Source of the DNA: an uncultured Rubritalea sp. | GTDB lineage: Bacteria; Verrucomicrobiota; Verrucomicrobiia; Verrucomicrobiales; Akkermansiaceae | Length of the DNA stretch: 35,114 nucleotides | NCBI GenBank assembly: GCA_937132085.1 | Contig: CAKZNV010000006.1 | Location: forward strand, 1-35,114 | Reading direction: 5' to 3' | Part shown: positions 25,886 through 33,378 of the stretch, piece by piece | Layout of the letters: each line of letters opens with the position of its first letter | Numbering within the stretch: the stretch's first letter is position 1 | Program-made: the position numbers and the translations under genes | Notes under the pieces: generated by a model | Seen by the model: only the letters and a program-made list of their open reading frames with translations | Told to the model about the DNA's origin: nothing | Databases searched by the model: none

Positions 25886-26995
25886 CTAAATAAAGTGGCC
25901 TAAATACCAACTCCAGAGCTCTTCACCATAGAGTAGCCAGAAGACGCCTCCTGCAATGAGTGAGGGGCCGAAGGGTAGCATTTTGCTGAGGCCGACTTTC
26001 CCTAACATTGCGATAATGATAGCGAAGAGACAGGCGAATAATACGACAACGAGTAACGATGGTGCTCCGAAAGTGGCGCCTAATACTGCTAGTAGATCGA
26101 CGTCGCCCATGCCCATAGCTTCTCTAGGAATGGTGGCTGAGGTGGATTTTCCGTCTAATGATTTGAGGTCTTCAATGTTGTGGCGTTCGCCATCTACGAT
26201 GATGTAGAGATCGTAAATTGTGAGGGATTTAGCAGGAGTCGAGACGCCATCGATGTTGAGTTGAGTGAGCCCTGTGACGACTAATTTATCAGTCTTGCGG
26301 AAGAAAATGTCTGACCACTGGATAATCTGATCATCGATGACGAAGCTGATTTCTTCCTCATCAGTCTCTGGCTCACGGACATGCCAGTCGACTTCATTGT
26401 CAAACTTGAATTCTTGTTTTCCGAATAGAGCTTTACCTAACAAAACTACTAGCCAGAGAGCTGCCCAGCCAATAGCGAGGCCGAACAATGAGTAGAGTAA
26501 TCCATCCAGCCAAGTCACTTGATCAAACCGCCAAGGCATCAGCGCAGCACCTGCTAGTGCGACTACTGCTCCAATGATTGAGAAAACTCGTGGGATCAAC
26601 ATCAGCTCAATATCCACAGCACAGATCACCAGTGCGAGTGTGCCTAGGATGATGTAGAATATAGCCTCCATAGGCTCAGGAAACGAATGCCAGCACAGGA
26701 TCCAGAGAAGACCTGTGAGTAATTCTATCCAGAAATAACGAGAAGGAATGGAGCAACTGCACTCGGCGCATTTACCACGCTGGAGTAACCATGTGAGCAG
26801 TGGGATGTTACGGCCGATAGGGATTTCTTTCCTACAGCTAGGGCAGAATGAGCGCTTAGGGTTGTTCACACTGAGGCCACGTGGCACACGGTAAATCACA
26901 ACATTCATAAAAGAGCCGACACAGATTCCGAACAGGAATAGGGCGACTGCATAAAAAGGGCTATCCCATGGCGGAAGATCAATCATCGAGCTCAT
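25886..26995 (-). CDS. Type IV prepilin peptidase/methyltransferase (A24) with large insertion
   Basis: A 369-residue inner-membrane aspartyl protease that cleaves the leader of type IV pilins or pseudopilins and methylates the new N-terminus. The N-terminal part has GSFMNVVIYRVPRGLSV and a zinc motif of two Cys pairs (CPSC and CAEC). Catalytic Asp candidates are in CAVDIELMLIP and GMGDVDLL. Between them, about residues 190-300, lies a soluble insertion of around 100 residues (acidic, VREPETDEEEISFVIDD onward) that E. coli and Pseudomonas enzymes lack. No pilin gene is adjacent. Confidence 0.9.
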   Translation of the reverse strand: MSSMIDLPPWDSPFYAVALFLFGICVGSFMNVVIYRVPRGLSVNNPKRSFCPSCRKEIPIGRNIPLLTWLLQRGKCAECSCSIPSRYFWIELLTGLLWILCWHSFPEPMEAIFYIILGTLALVICAVDIELMLIPRVFSIIGAVVALAGAALMPWRFDQVTWLDGLLYSLFGLAIGWAALWLVVLLGKALFGKQEFKFDNEVDWHVREPETDEEEISFVIDDQIIQWSDIFFRKTDKLVVTGLTQLNIDGVSTPAKSLTIYDLYIIVDGERHNIEDLKSLDGKSTSATIPREAMGMGDVDLLAVLGATFGAPSLLVVVLFACLFAIIIAMLGKVGLSKMLPFGPSLIAGGVFWLLYGEELWSWYLGHFI

Positions 26996-27181
26996 TTAAA
27001 CCGCAAGTCCTATGCTCGGCTAGCGAATTTTTCATGATAATCTCATAGAGATGCTTAGCTGAATGTAGTATGCTTTTGTGGTTTGCTAAAAAGACCGTGT
27101 TTTATGATGGGCAATTTCTGTAAACCGCAGTTAAATCTTATTAGCTCATTATTGAAAGTGAGTGTATACTATTAGATCTCT

Positions 27182-27925
27182 ATGAAAAAACGAAATATCC
27201 TAAAATTCATCCCGCTATTGTTGTGCTTAAGTTCAAGTGTTCTTTCGGCACAGGTCGCCCCTGTAAAAGAGAAAACTGTGCCGCTGGTGACTAGGGATAA
27301 GGGGAGGCATGAAATGGTCAATGCTAAGATCGAGAAGCAATCATCTTATGATATTTTGATGCTAGGAGACTCGATCACTCACTTGCTCGATGAGCCGAAG
27401 CATCTGAATAAAGCTTGGCATAAAAATAGTGGCGAAAATTCTAAGTATGTAGCAAGGCAGCTCAGAGGGAAAACTATTCTGAATGCTGGGATCAGTGGCG
27501 AAAATACAGTCCATCTGCTTTCACGTCTTCAAAATGGTCTTTCTAAGGTTAAGTCAAAGTATACCACCATCATGATCGGAACCAATGATGCTAGAACTAA
27601 GCTCACGGTGGACCAGATTGCTAAGAATATCGAACAAGCCATTAAGATAGTGAACGAGAATAATCCAGATACTCAGATCTTACTCTATGCGATTTTCCCA
27701 AGAGGTAACTCAGAGAAGGATGCCGCTCGGGTTAAAAACCAAGCGGTGAATAAAATCTTAGCGACCTACCCTAAGAAGTTCAAGAACGTCAAATTCATCA
27801 ACATCAATAAGGATCTAAAGGAAAGAAACGGAACGGTTTCAACGGAGATGATGTATGATCGCCTTCACCCAACTCTCAAGGGTTACAAAGTTTGGATCAA
27901 GAGCATCAAGCGAGAAACTAAATAG
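27182..27925 (+). CDS. Secreted SGNH/GDSL hydrolase
   Basis: A 247-residue exported esterase of the SGNH fold, closest in pattern to PAF-acetylhydrolase-like members. A signal peptide (about 1-23, ending SVLSAQ) is followed by block I LGDSITHLL (Ser64), NAGISGENT (about 101-109), MIGTNDA (Asn135) and the catalytic pair in YDRLHP (Asp226, His229). Such enzymes often remove acetyl groups from glycans, which would fit the nearby sulfatase/sialidase cluster. That substrate is inference. The start lies only about 12 bases after a TATACT hexamer (27165-27170), suggesting a very short leader. The protease gene follows after 38 bases. Confidence 0.87.
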   Translation: MKKRNILKFIPLLLCLSSSVLSAQVAPVKEKTVPLVTRDKGRHEMVNAKIEKQSSYDILMLGDSITHLLDEPKHLNKAWHKNSGENSKYVARQLRGKTILNAGISGENTVHLLSRLQNGLSKVKSKYTTIMIGTNDARTKLTVDQIAKNIEQAIKIVNENNPDTQILLYAIFPRGNSEKDAARVKNQAVNKILATYPKKFKNVKFININKDLKERNGTVSTEMMYDRLHPTLKGYKVWIKSIKRETK

Positions 27926-27963
27926 ACCTAGATTAGTAAGTAGGTTTGTGTCGCTAAGTAATT

Positions 27964-29448
27964 ATGAAAAGAGCACTACAAACGCTACTGATTGCAGGTA
28001 TAACCACCTTGCCTCTGGGGCTACTGGCAAAAGAGGTAAGCCCTGTGGCAGTCTGTGATACTGTGCAGGGTCAGCTTGCAGAGAATTCTAAAGCTGTCGG
28101 TATTCTAGGTCGAGGTGCTACGGGATTTATCGTTTCTGAGGATGGATTGGTTCTCAGTGCGTGTCATGTAGTAGAGTCTAAAAGTAATATAGAGTATCCA
28201 TTTTTATTAGCTGATGGGACCAAGCTTAAGGTGAAGTTCCTAGGAGCTAATCGTGAGACAGACGTCGCCTTGTTCAAGGTGATCGATGTTCCTGAAGGTG
28301 GCTTACCGTTTGTTGAGTTGTCAGATAAGGCTGTTTCACATGATGAATACTGTTACGCGATAGGTTACCCTGGAGGAGCTAAACATAGCCAACTTCGATT
28401 AGGAATGGTTCGCTATTTCACTAAAGAAGGAGAAAAAAATCTAGCGATCGCTGCCGATGCATTCATTCAGCCAGGTGACTCAGGTTGTCCATTATTTAAT
28501 GCAGAGGGCAAGGTGATCGGGATTTGCAGTAATATTCCTCATTTCCTGAATACCAATCGCTATGCGACGATGGATATGTATTTCAGAGATCGAGAGAAAT
28601 TACTGAAACTAGACGGGAAGATCATGGGGCAGAAAGGAGTTGGCATCATGGCTCCCTTGCAATTAAAGCCTGATCAGGCGCTACTGACAAAGATCACTGA
28701 TGAGTTTCAGAGACGATGTGGTTTGAGGTATAGGTATGCTCAGCTAGAGGTGGAAAGAAGAAATGGCTCGATAGATACGCAGGGTGTTTTAGAGCATTTT
28801 AACTGTGAACTGATGGCCTACATCGCGGATGAGCCTGTCACACTTGGTGCTGATGATCCTGCTGTGCATAAACTATTACCCAATTTACCTGAAAACGGCA
28901 TTTTACCGATACAGACTCAGGGGAAGCAAGCGTCTTGCCTATTGCCTTGTGGTGATGGCATCGGGATCATGAGATTAGATAGATGGGATGAGACCACTAC
29001 CATTAAAACGCAAGCGGGAGATGTGAAGTTGGCTAAATTGGCTGAGCTGAAGAATGCTAATCTCTGCTTGGTTAAGATGCCTGATCTGAACGGTGATTTC
29101 GTTTGGCCAAAATCTGTAGAGTCAGTCAAACAGGGCGATATGCTAGTGACTTACCTAAACGCTGTAGATAAAGATTGGGGCGTTGTTACTTCTGATCAGA
29201 AACAGGATATTAAAATTTCAAAAGGCTGGATCCATGATGCTAAGTTATTGTCAGCTAAATGTCAGATGAAGGAGATCATCACCCATGACATCGATCTCTT
29301 CGCTAAAGATGCCTGCACACCAGTGTATAATAAAGATGGTCTATTCGTAGGTATCCATTTCCACAGAAAATCGAGAACGATAGGCTATATTATGCCTGCT
29401 GCTGATCTCCAAGCTTACGTAACTGAGCTGACCAAGTTGGCTAATTAA
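27964..29448 (+). CDS. Secreted trypsin-like serine protease with a second, catalytically dead protease domain
   Basis: 494 residues with a signal peptide (about 1-22). Domain 1 (about 40-215) is an S1C-like protease: GATGFIVSEDGLVLSACHVV gives His68, RETDVALFKV gives Asp100 and QPGDSGCPLF gives Ser173. Domain 2 (about 310-490) repeats the same order of segments but has Asp339 for His (MRLDRW), Asn365 for Asp (LKNANLCLVKM) and Ala450 for Ser (FAKDACTPVYNKDGLFVGIHF). No PDZ domain is evident, unlike DegP. The second copy may bind substrate or regulate the first. It is probably cotranscribed with the SGNH gene. Confidence 0.85.
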   Translation: MKRALQTLLIAGITTLPLGLLAKEVSPVAVCDTVQGQLAENSKAVGILGRGATGFIVSEDGLVLSACHVVESKSNIEYPFLLADGTKLKVKFLGANRETDVALFKVIDVPEGGLPFVELSDKAVSHDEYCYAIGYPGGAKHSQLRLGMVRYFTKEGEKNLAIAADAFIQPGDSGCPLFNAEGKVIGICSNIPHFLNTNRYATMDMYFRDREKLLKLDGKIMGQKGVGIMAPLQLKPDQALLTKITDEFQRRCGLRYRYAQLEVERRNGSIDTQGVLEHFNCELMAYIADEPVTLGADDPAVHKLLPNLPENGILPIQTQGKQASCLLPCGDGIGIMRLDRWDETTTIKTQAGDVKLAKLAELKNANLCLVKMPDLNGDFVWPKSVESVKQGDMLVTYLNAVDKDWGVVTSDQKQDIKISKGWIHDAKLLSAKCQMKEIITHDIDLFAKDACTPVYNKDGLFVGIHFHRKSRTIGYIMPAADLQAYVTELTKLAN

Positions 29449-29449
29449 A

Positions 29450-29569
29450 ATTGGAGCGGAGCTACGCTCTAGGGAGCAAGTAGCGAGAAGCCGCAAGCGT
29501 TAGCCCACCTCTAAACTCATCTATCTTTGCTCCCCAAACCGAAGGTGCTCCACGCTCCTTGCTTCCAAT
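29450..29569. repeat. 120-base imperfect inverted-repeat element
   Basis: The whole convergent gap between the protease and cupin genes is one structured element. The ends are ATTGGA (29450-29455) and TCCAAT (29564-29569). Inside are further complementary blocks, such as GGGAGCAA (29472-29479) with TTGCTCCC (29527-29534), and a GC-rich core GAAGCCGCAAGCGTTAGCCC. It has no coding frame. It could be a MITE-like or REP-like repeat acting as a two-way terminator. Confidence 0.55.
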
Positions 29570-29583
29570 GGCAAAGAGATCCT

Positions 29584-30513
29584 TTAATATCCTTTTGAGA
29601 ACTGGATATCGAGTGTCTGCACCTGAGTGTGTAGGCCTGCATCCTGAACGGGGAGCACGATAGCGTCTTCATCAGATTCGTTGTGGTGTGAGTGCCACCA
29701 TCCTGGAGGAGTCACGAATACGGTGCCTGGCTTCCAGTCCGCTCTGATAGGGTCGATGATGTGACCTTCAGCGTTGATGCGCTTACCAATGAGTGTGTAA
29801 GTATTAGGTCCAGCGGATACACAGAAATCGAGTGCGATAGAGTTATGGCGGTGTGCCTTCTGACGAGTGTTTCTAGGCAATAGATTGTAAAGTGACCACA
29901 TGGTGTGGGTTACCGTCTTAGTCATTGGGCAGTCACGGTTGCCGAGTAGGATTCCGTTTCTGTTCTTGTTCTTACCTTCGTTTTCTTTTCTGACATTTTC
30001 TAGTGAGGTGTTGAGGAGCTCTGCGCTGAAGAAGACTGAGCGGAACTTTTTCTCAGACTGAGTAGCACCTAGGTAGCTAAGAAGTGGACTGTCATTGACC
30101 CAATAGAATGCCGTGTCTTCGTCTGCAAAATGCTCTAGATCGAGTTGACCAGGAGTGGCGAAGTAGTCGCCAGTTTTCCAAGTGACAATGCCATCTGGAG
30201 TCTTGGTGTGGCCTTTGCCTCTGATGCAGTAAAATACCTGTGACGATGCATTAGATTTCGAGGTGATTGATTCACCTGGATTAATGTGGATGTAATTCGC
30301 TAACAAGCTTGGTCCTGTGCATTCGTATGGGACCTCTAGTTTATCACCTAGGTTTAGAGGGATGATCTTAGTCTCATCGATCTGGTGTAGGCTAGCAGGG
30401 AAGACATCGATCTCGATGGATGGCATTCTTGGGTTTGCTGCACTGGAGTATTCAAAAAGGTTGCAGCCTTCTGCCCAAGCTTCGTTTAGTGTGTTTTCAA
30501 TTTCTTGTTTCAT
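29584..30513 (-). CDS. Bicupin protein, gentisate-1,2-dioxygenase-like
   Basis: A 309-residue cytoplasmic protein of two cupin domains. The C-terminal cupin (about 205-300) has metal-ligand candidates in QKAHRHNSIALDF (His221, His223) and GWWHSHHNES (His274, 276 or 277). The N-terminal cupin (about 65-150) keeps the fold pattern (GKGHTKTPDG, TWKTGDYFATPG) but has SKSNAS where metal-binding cupins have HxH, so it is probably metal-free. This is the layout of gentisate dioxygenase-like ring-cleaving enzymes, but the substrate cannot be told from sequence. It is the last gene of the minus-strand sulfatase/sialidase run, 39 bases after the sialidase. Confidence 0.8.
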   Translation of the reverse strand: MKQEIENTLNEAWAEGCNLFEYSSAANPRMPSIEIDVFPASLHQIDETKIIPLNLGDKLEVPYECTGPSLLANYIHINPGESITSKSNASSQVFYCIRGKGHTKTPDGIVTWKTGDYFATPGQLDLEHFADEDTAFYWVNDSPLLSYLGATQSEKKFRSVFFSAELLNTSLENVRKENEGKNKNRNGILLGNRDCPMTKTVTHTMWSLYNLLPRNTRQKAHRHNSIALDFCVSAGPNTYTLIGKRINAEGHIIDPIRADWKPGTVFVTPPGWWHSHHNESDEDAIVLPVQDAGLHTQVQTLDIQFSKGY

Positions 30514-30552
30514 GAGTAGATTTTGGTTTTTGGTAGTGAATAAATCTGGATG

Positions 30553-31725
30553 TTATTGTGGGTTGACCAGTGAAATAGGCAGGAAGTAAATGGACCATTT
30601 CTGTCTAGGGCTTTCGAAGGGTTCGTAGATGACGCCTAAGGTTTCAGCATCGATCTTCACCAGCTGGCTGTAGCCGAAGAGTCCGGGAATAATGGAGCGT
30701 TTAGTCGGCCAGGTTTTGCCATCGTCAGGGCTCATAGCGAGGTAGCCATTAGCACGTCGTTTGGTAGAATTGTTATAGGAAAAGAAGGTAAGGCTTTTTC
30801 CCTCTTTCGCAGATGAGAATTTGAGTAGTCCAGCATTACAAGGGCGATTTATAAGGTCCTTTGAGTATTCAAATGCTGGCCAAGTGACTCCACCATCTGT
30901 GCTGGTAGATATAGCTCGGTGCTTGTTTCTTCCTGCTCTAGCATTCATGACTACATGACCTTCATCTGTTTCTGAGATGAGACACTCGTTGCATGCTTCC
31001 GTAGTTTCTACAGGCACATATTCTGAGAGTTTCCAGGATTTACCTTCGTCATCTGAATAGAGCGTCGCATTGAGCCAGGTTCTTTTCTTGTCGTCGATTC
31101 TCTTGGTGAGAAAGAGGGGGAGTAGGATGCGTCCCTTGTGTTTTCCGTGTTTAAGTTGGATGCCATTGGCTGGGCTTCCTGACTGAATGATGTCTTTATC
31201 TTTACGTGCTATTTTCTGAAGCTCGATGACTTTAGACCATGTTTTACCATCGTCGTCGCTAGCTCGCATGAGGAGCTTCTGAGTGTTCTTGCCGAAACCT
31301 CCATCCATCATCTTGTAGGAGTGGCCTTTGTGCTTACCATTTCGAGCATGATATCCGTGAGGGAATGTCTCATACATGAGGAGAATTCTACCGCTACTAA
31401 GTGTGACAGGGCTAGGATTGACCATGACGAGATCTTGGTCAGCATGAATGATCTGGAGCTTGCCCCAAGTCTTTCCACCATCTTCGCTACGCTTGAGCAC
31501 GATGTCATTACGGCCATGGTCATCGTCTATGTAACGAGCTTCTGCAAAGGCGAGAAGCGTTCCTTTTTTACTACGTTCAATGGTAGGAATTCGGAAGTAG
31601 GGAATTTTACTTTCGCCAGCTTCGAAAACAGGGACTGGTTCAGCAAGCCCTTCGGCGGATTCAGTATAAGGAGCTGCATGCAGGCTTAATGCTGTGAGGG
31701 CTAGTATTGTCAGTGATTTAATCAT
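30553..31725 (-). CDS. Secreted exo-alpha-sialidase-like glycoside hydrolase (GH33 type)
   Basis: 390 residues with a signal peptide (about 1-17, ending SLHAAP) and a six-bladed sialidase fold. The FRIP motif (44-47) supplies the first arginine of the carboxylate-binding triad. Five Asp-boxes are visible: SEDGGKTW, SDDDGKTW, SDDEGKSW, STDGGVTW and SPDDGKTW. NECLISE and GLFGYSQLV are candidates for the Glu and Tyr catalytic pair. The enzyme would release sialic acid or a related acidic sugar outside the cytoplasm. It sits between a sulfatase and the bicupin gene, all on one strand. Substrate identity (Neu5Ac, KDN or other) is not shown. Confidence 0.88.
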   Translation of the reverse strand: MIKSLTILALTALSLHAAPYTESAEGLAEPVPVFEAGESKIPYFRIPTIERSKKGTLLAFAEARYIDDDHGRNDIVLKRSEDGGKTWGKLQIIHADQDLVMVNPSPVTLSSGRILLMYETFPHGYHARNGKHKGHSYKMMDGGFGKNTQKLLMRASDDDGKTWSKVIELQKIARKDKDIIQSGSPANGIQLKHGKHKGRILLPLFLTKRIDDKKRTWLNATLYSDDEGKSWKLSEYVPVETTEACNECLISETDEGHVVMNARAGRNKHRAISTSTDGGVTWPAFEYSKDLINRPCNAGLLKFSSAKEGKSLTFFSYNNSTKRRANGYLAMSPDDGKTWPTKRSIIPGLFGYSQLVKIDAETLGVIYEPFESPRQKWSIYFLPISLVNPQ

Positions 31726-31734
31726 GAGATTTAG

Positions 31735-33210
31735 TTAATTAGTCAGTTGTTTGATTGGTTGAACTCCATCCCAGCCCATTGCTTGACTCTGCATTTCTGA
31801 GTGCGCATTGATGAGTTGGGTTTTTAGTTTTTTGAATTGTTCAGGTTCTTGTTTTGATAGGTCGGTCTTCTGTGTTGGATCAGTTTTGATGTTGAAGAGT
31901 TGGAAACGAACGAGTTTACCAGTTTTCACGAGCTTTAGGTGTTTTTCTTTCCAGCTGGATCGTTTGAGTTGAGTTTCTGGGGCGTAAAATCCGCAGATCA
32001 CATAGTCGCCAATGCGTAGGACTGCATTGGGATTTGGAGCGTGATTGAAATTGGTGTTGTAGTGATGCCATTGTAGTGGCTTCTGGCGCTGCATCGATTT
32101 TCCCATGAGCAGTGAGAGATGGCTTTTCCCATCTAGTTCTAGATTTGCAGGAAGTGGTGTCTTAGTGACTTCACAGATAGTAGGTAACCAATCGATCGCT
32201 CCAGCTGGTGTATCGATGATTGTGTTAGGTTTGATTTTAGCAGGCCAATGGGCAACTCCTGGAGCATGGACTGAACCATCCCAAAGCCCGTATTTGTAGC
32301 CACGATAAGGTTCGGCTGAGCCATAGTTACGATCTCTTTTTCCATCTCCTAGAGTAGATGGTCCGTGATCCGATGTGAAAAGAATCAAGGTGTTATCGGC
32401 TATCTTTAGTTCTTCGAGTGTGCGGTGGATGTTGCCGATTTCCTTGTCCACATTGGTAACTGCGGCGAAGTAGATCGCTTGGTTTTTGTTATCGGTATCT
32501 TTGGCTAGGTATTGCTTAGTGATGTCTTCAGGAGCATCGACATACCAATGAGGTTCGTAGAAGTGGACGAACTGAATGAAAGGTTTACTCGGGTTGCGTT
32601 CCTTGGTGAGCCAATGGACGGCTTCTTGACCCACAATATTCGCCGCGAGACCTTTCTTCATTCCTTCATTTTTGCCATTACGGATCCAGTTAGGTTTGTT
32701 GCGGATCTTGGCATTGTCATCTGAGCAAAACCAATAATCGAAGCCGTAGTGATCCATGCTAGGGATGTCATTCTTACCAGCCTTGTCTCGCTTCATTTGC
32801 ACTTCGATGAGTGAGTTGTGCCACTTGCCAATCATGGCTGTCTGGTAGCCGTTTTTGCGCAGTAGTTGAGGAATGGTGATCTCTGTTTTTGGTAAATGTG
32901 TTAGAGAACCAGAGCTCCCACCAATGAAGCTGTAGATTCCGAGCCGATGTGGCATTCTCCCCGTGATAGCTGCTGCACGAGAAGGCGAACATACTTGAGC
33001 TGGTGAGTAGAAATGCGTGAAGGTCGCTCCACCTTTAGAAAGCTTATCTAGGTTAGGTGTCTTGATTGTCGGGTGCCCAGTAAAGCCCAGATCACCATAG
33101 CCGAGATCATCCGCCACGATGACGATGATATTAGGCTTCCCTTGTGCGTTAGCAATCGAGAGGATTGCTAGGGAGCCTAAAAGAATAGAAATGAAAAGGT
33201 GTTTGCTCAT
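31735..33210 (-). CDS. Secreted type I sulfatase
   Basis: 491 residues with a signal peptide (about 1-22, ending SIANAQ). The metal-binding VADDLGYGDLG (Asp34 and Asp35) and CSPSRAA (Cys74, the site converted to formylglycine) mark an S1-family sulfatase. GKWH, TSDHGPSTLGDG and DGSVHAPGVAHWP are further active-site segments. It removes sulfate esters from a sugar or aryl substrate. A formylglycine-generating enzyme must act on it and is not in the window. The start is 9 bases after the sialidase's upstream boundary, so the cluster appears cotranscribed. Confidence 0.93.
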   Translation of the reverse strand: MSKHLFISILLGSLAILSIANAQGKPNIIVIVADDLGYGDLGFTGHPTIKTPNLDKLSKGGATFTHFYSPAQVCSPSRAAAITGRMPHRLGIYSFIGGSSGSLTHLPKTEITIPQLLRKNGYQTAMIGKWHNSLIEVQMKRDKAGKNDIPSMDHYGFDYWFCSDDNAKIRNKPNWIRNGKNEGMKKGLAANIVGQEAVHWLTKERNPSKPFIQFVHFYEPHWYVDAPEDITKQYLAKDTDNKNQAIYFAAVTNVDKEIGNIHRTLEELKIADNTLILFTSDHGPSTLGDGKRDRNYGSAEPYRGYKYGLWDGSVHAPGVAHWPAKIKPNTIIDTPAGAIDWLPTICEVTKTPLPANLELDGKSHLSLLMGKSMQRQKPLQWHHYNTNFNHAPNPNAVLRIGDYVICGFYAPETQLKRSSWKEKHLKLVKTGKLVRFQLFNIKTDPTQKTDLSKQEPEQFKKLKTQLINAHSEMQSQAMGWDGVQPIKQLTN

Positions 33211-33222
33211 GTGGAGTGTTGC

Positions 33223-33318
33223 TTATTCTGTTGCAGGAATGGTTACGTAGCGCTCTGTGATCTTGTGTTTATCGACGTAATCTTGGATGAATTTGCTGAT
33301 TTCTGGCTTATCGACCAT
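33223..33318 (-). pseudogene. Probable 3' remnant of a lost gene between the two sulfatases
   Basis: The 168-base gap holds a 31-codon frame whose product (MVDKPEISKFIQDYVDKHKI then TERYVTIPATE) looks like the C-terminal end of a real protein rather than random sequence. A stop codon lies seven codons upstream (33337-33339), just past the ATG, so no longer gene exists. A 7-bp inverted repeat (33324-33330 and 33342-33348) marks the upstream edge and may be a deletion scar. It could instead be a short expressed peptide. Confidence 0.4.
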
Positions 33319-33378
33319 GCTCGCACTGGTCACCTGTTAATACCAGTGTGTGTATGGTTAGGCTATCAATAGTTGCAG

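Noticed and set aside
27855-28058. 67-codon ORF spanning the SGNH/protease junction
   Set aside because: It overlaps the conserved DRLHP end of one gene and the signal peptide of the next in another frame.
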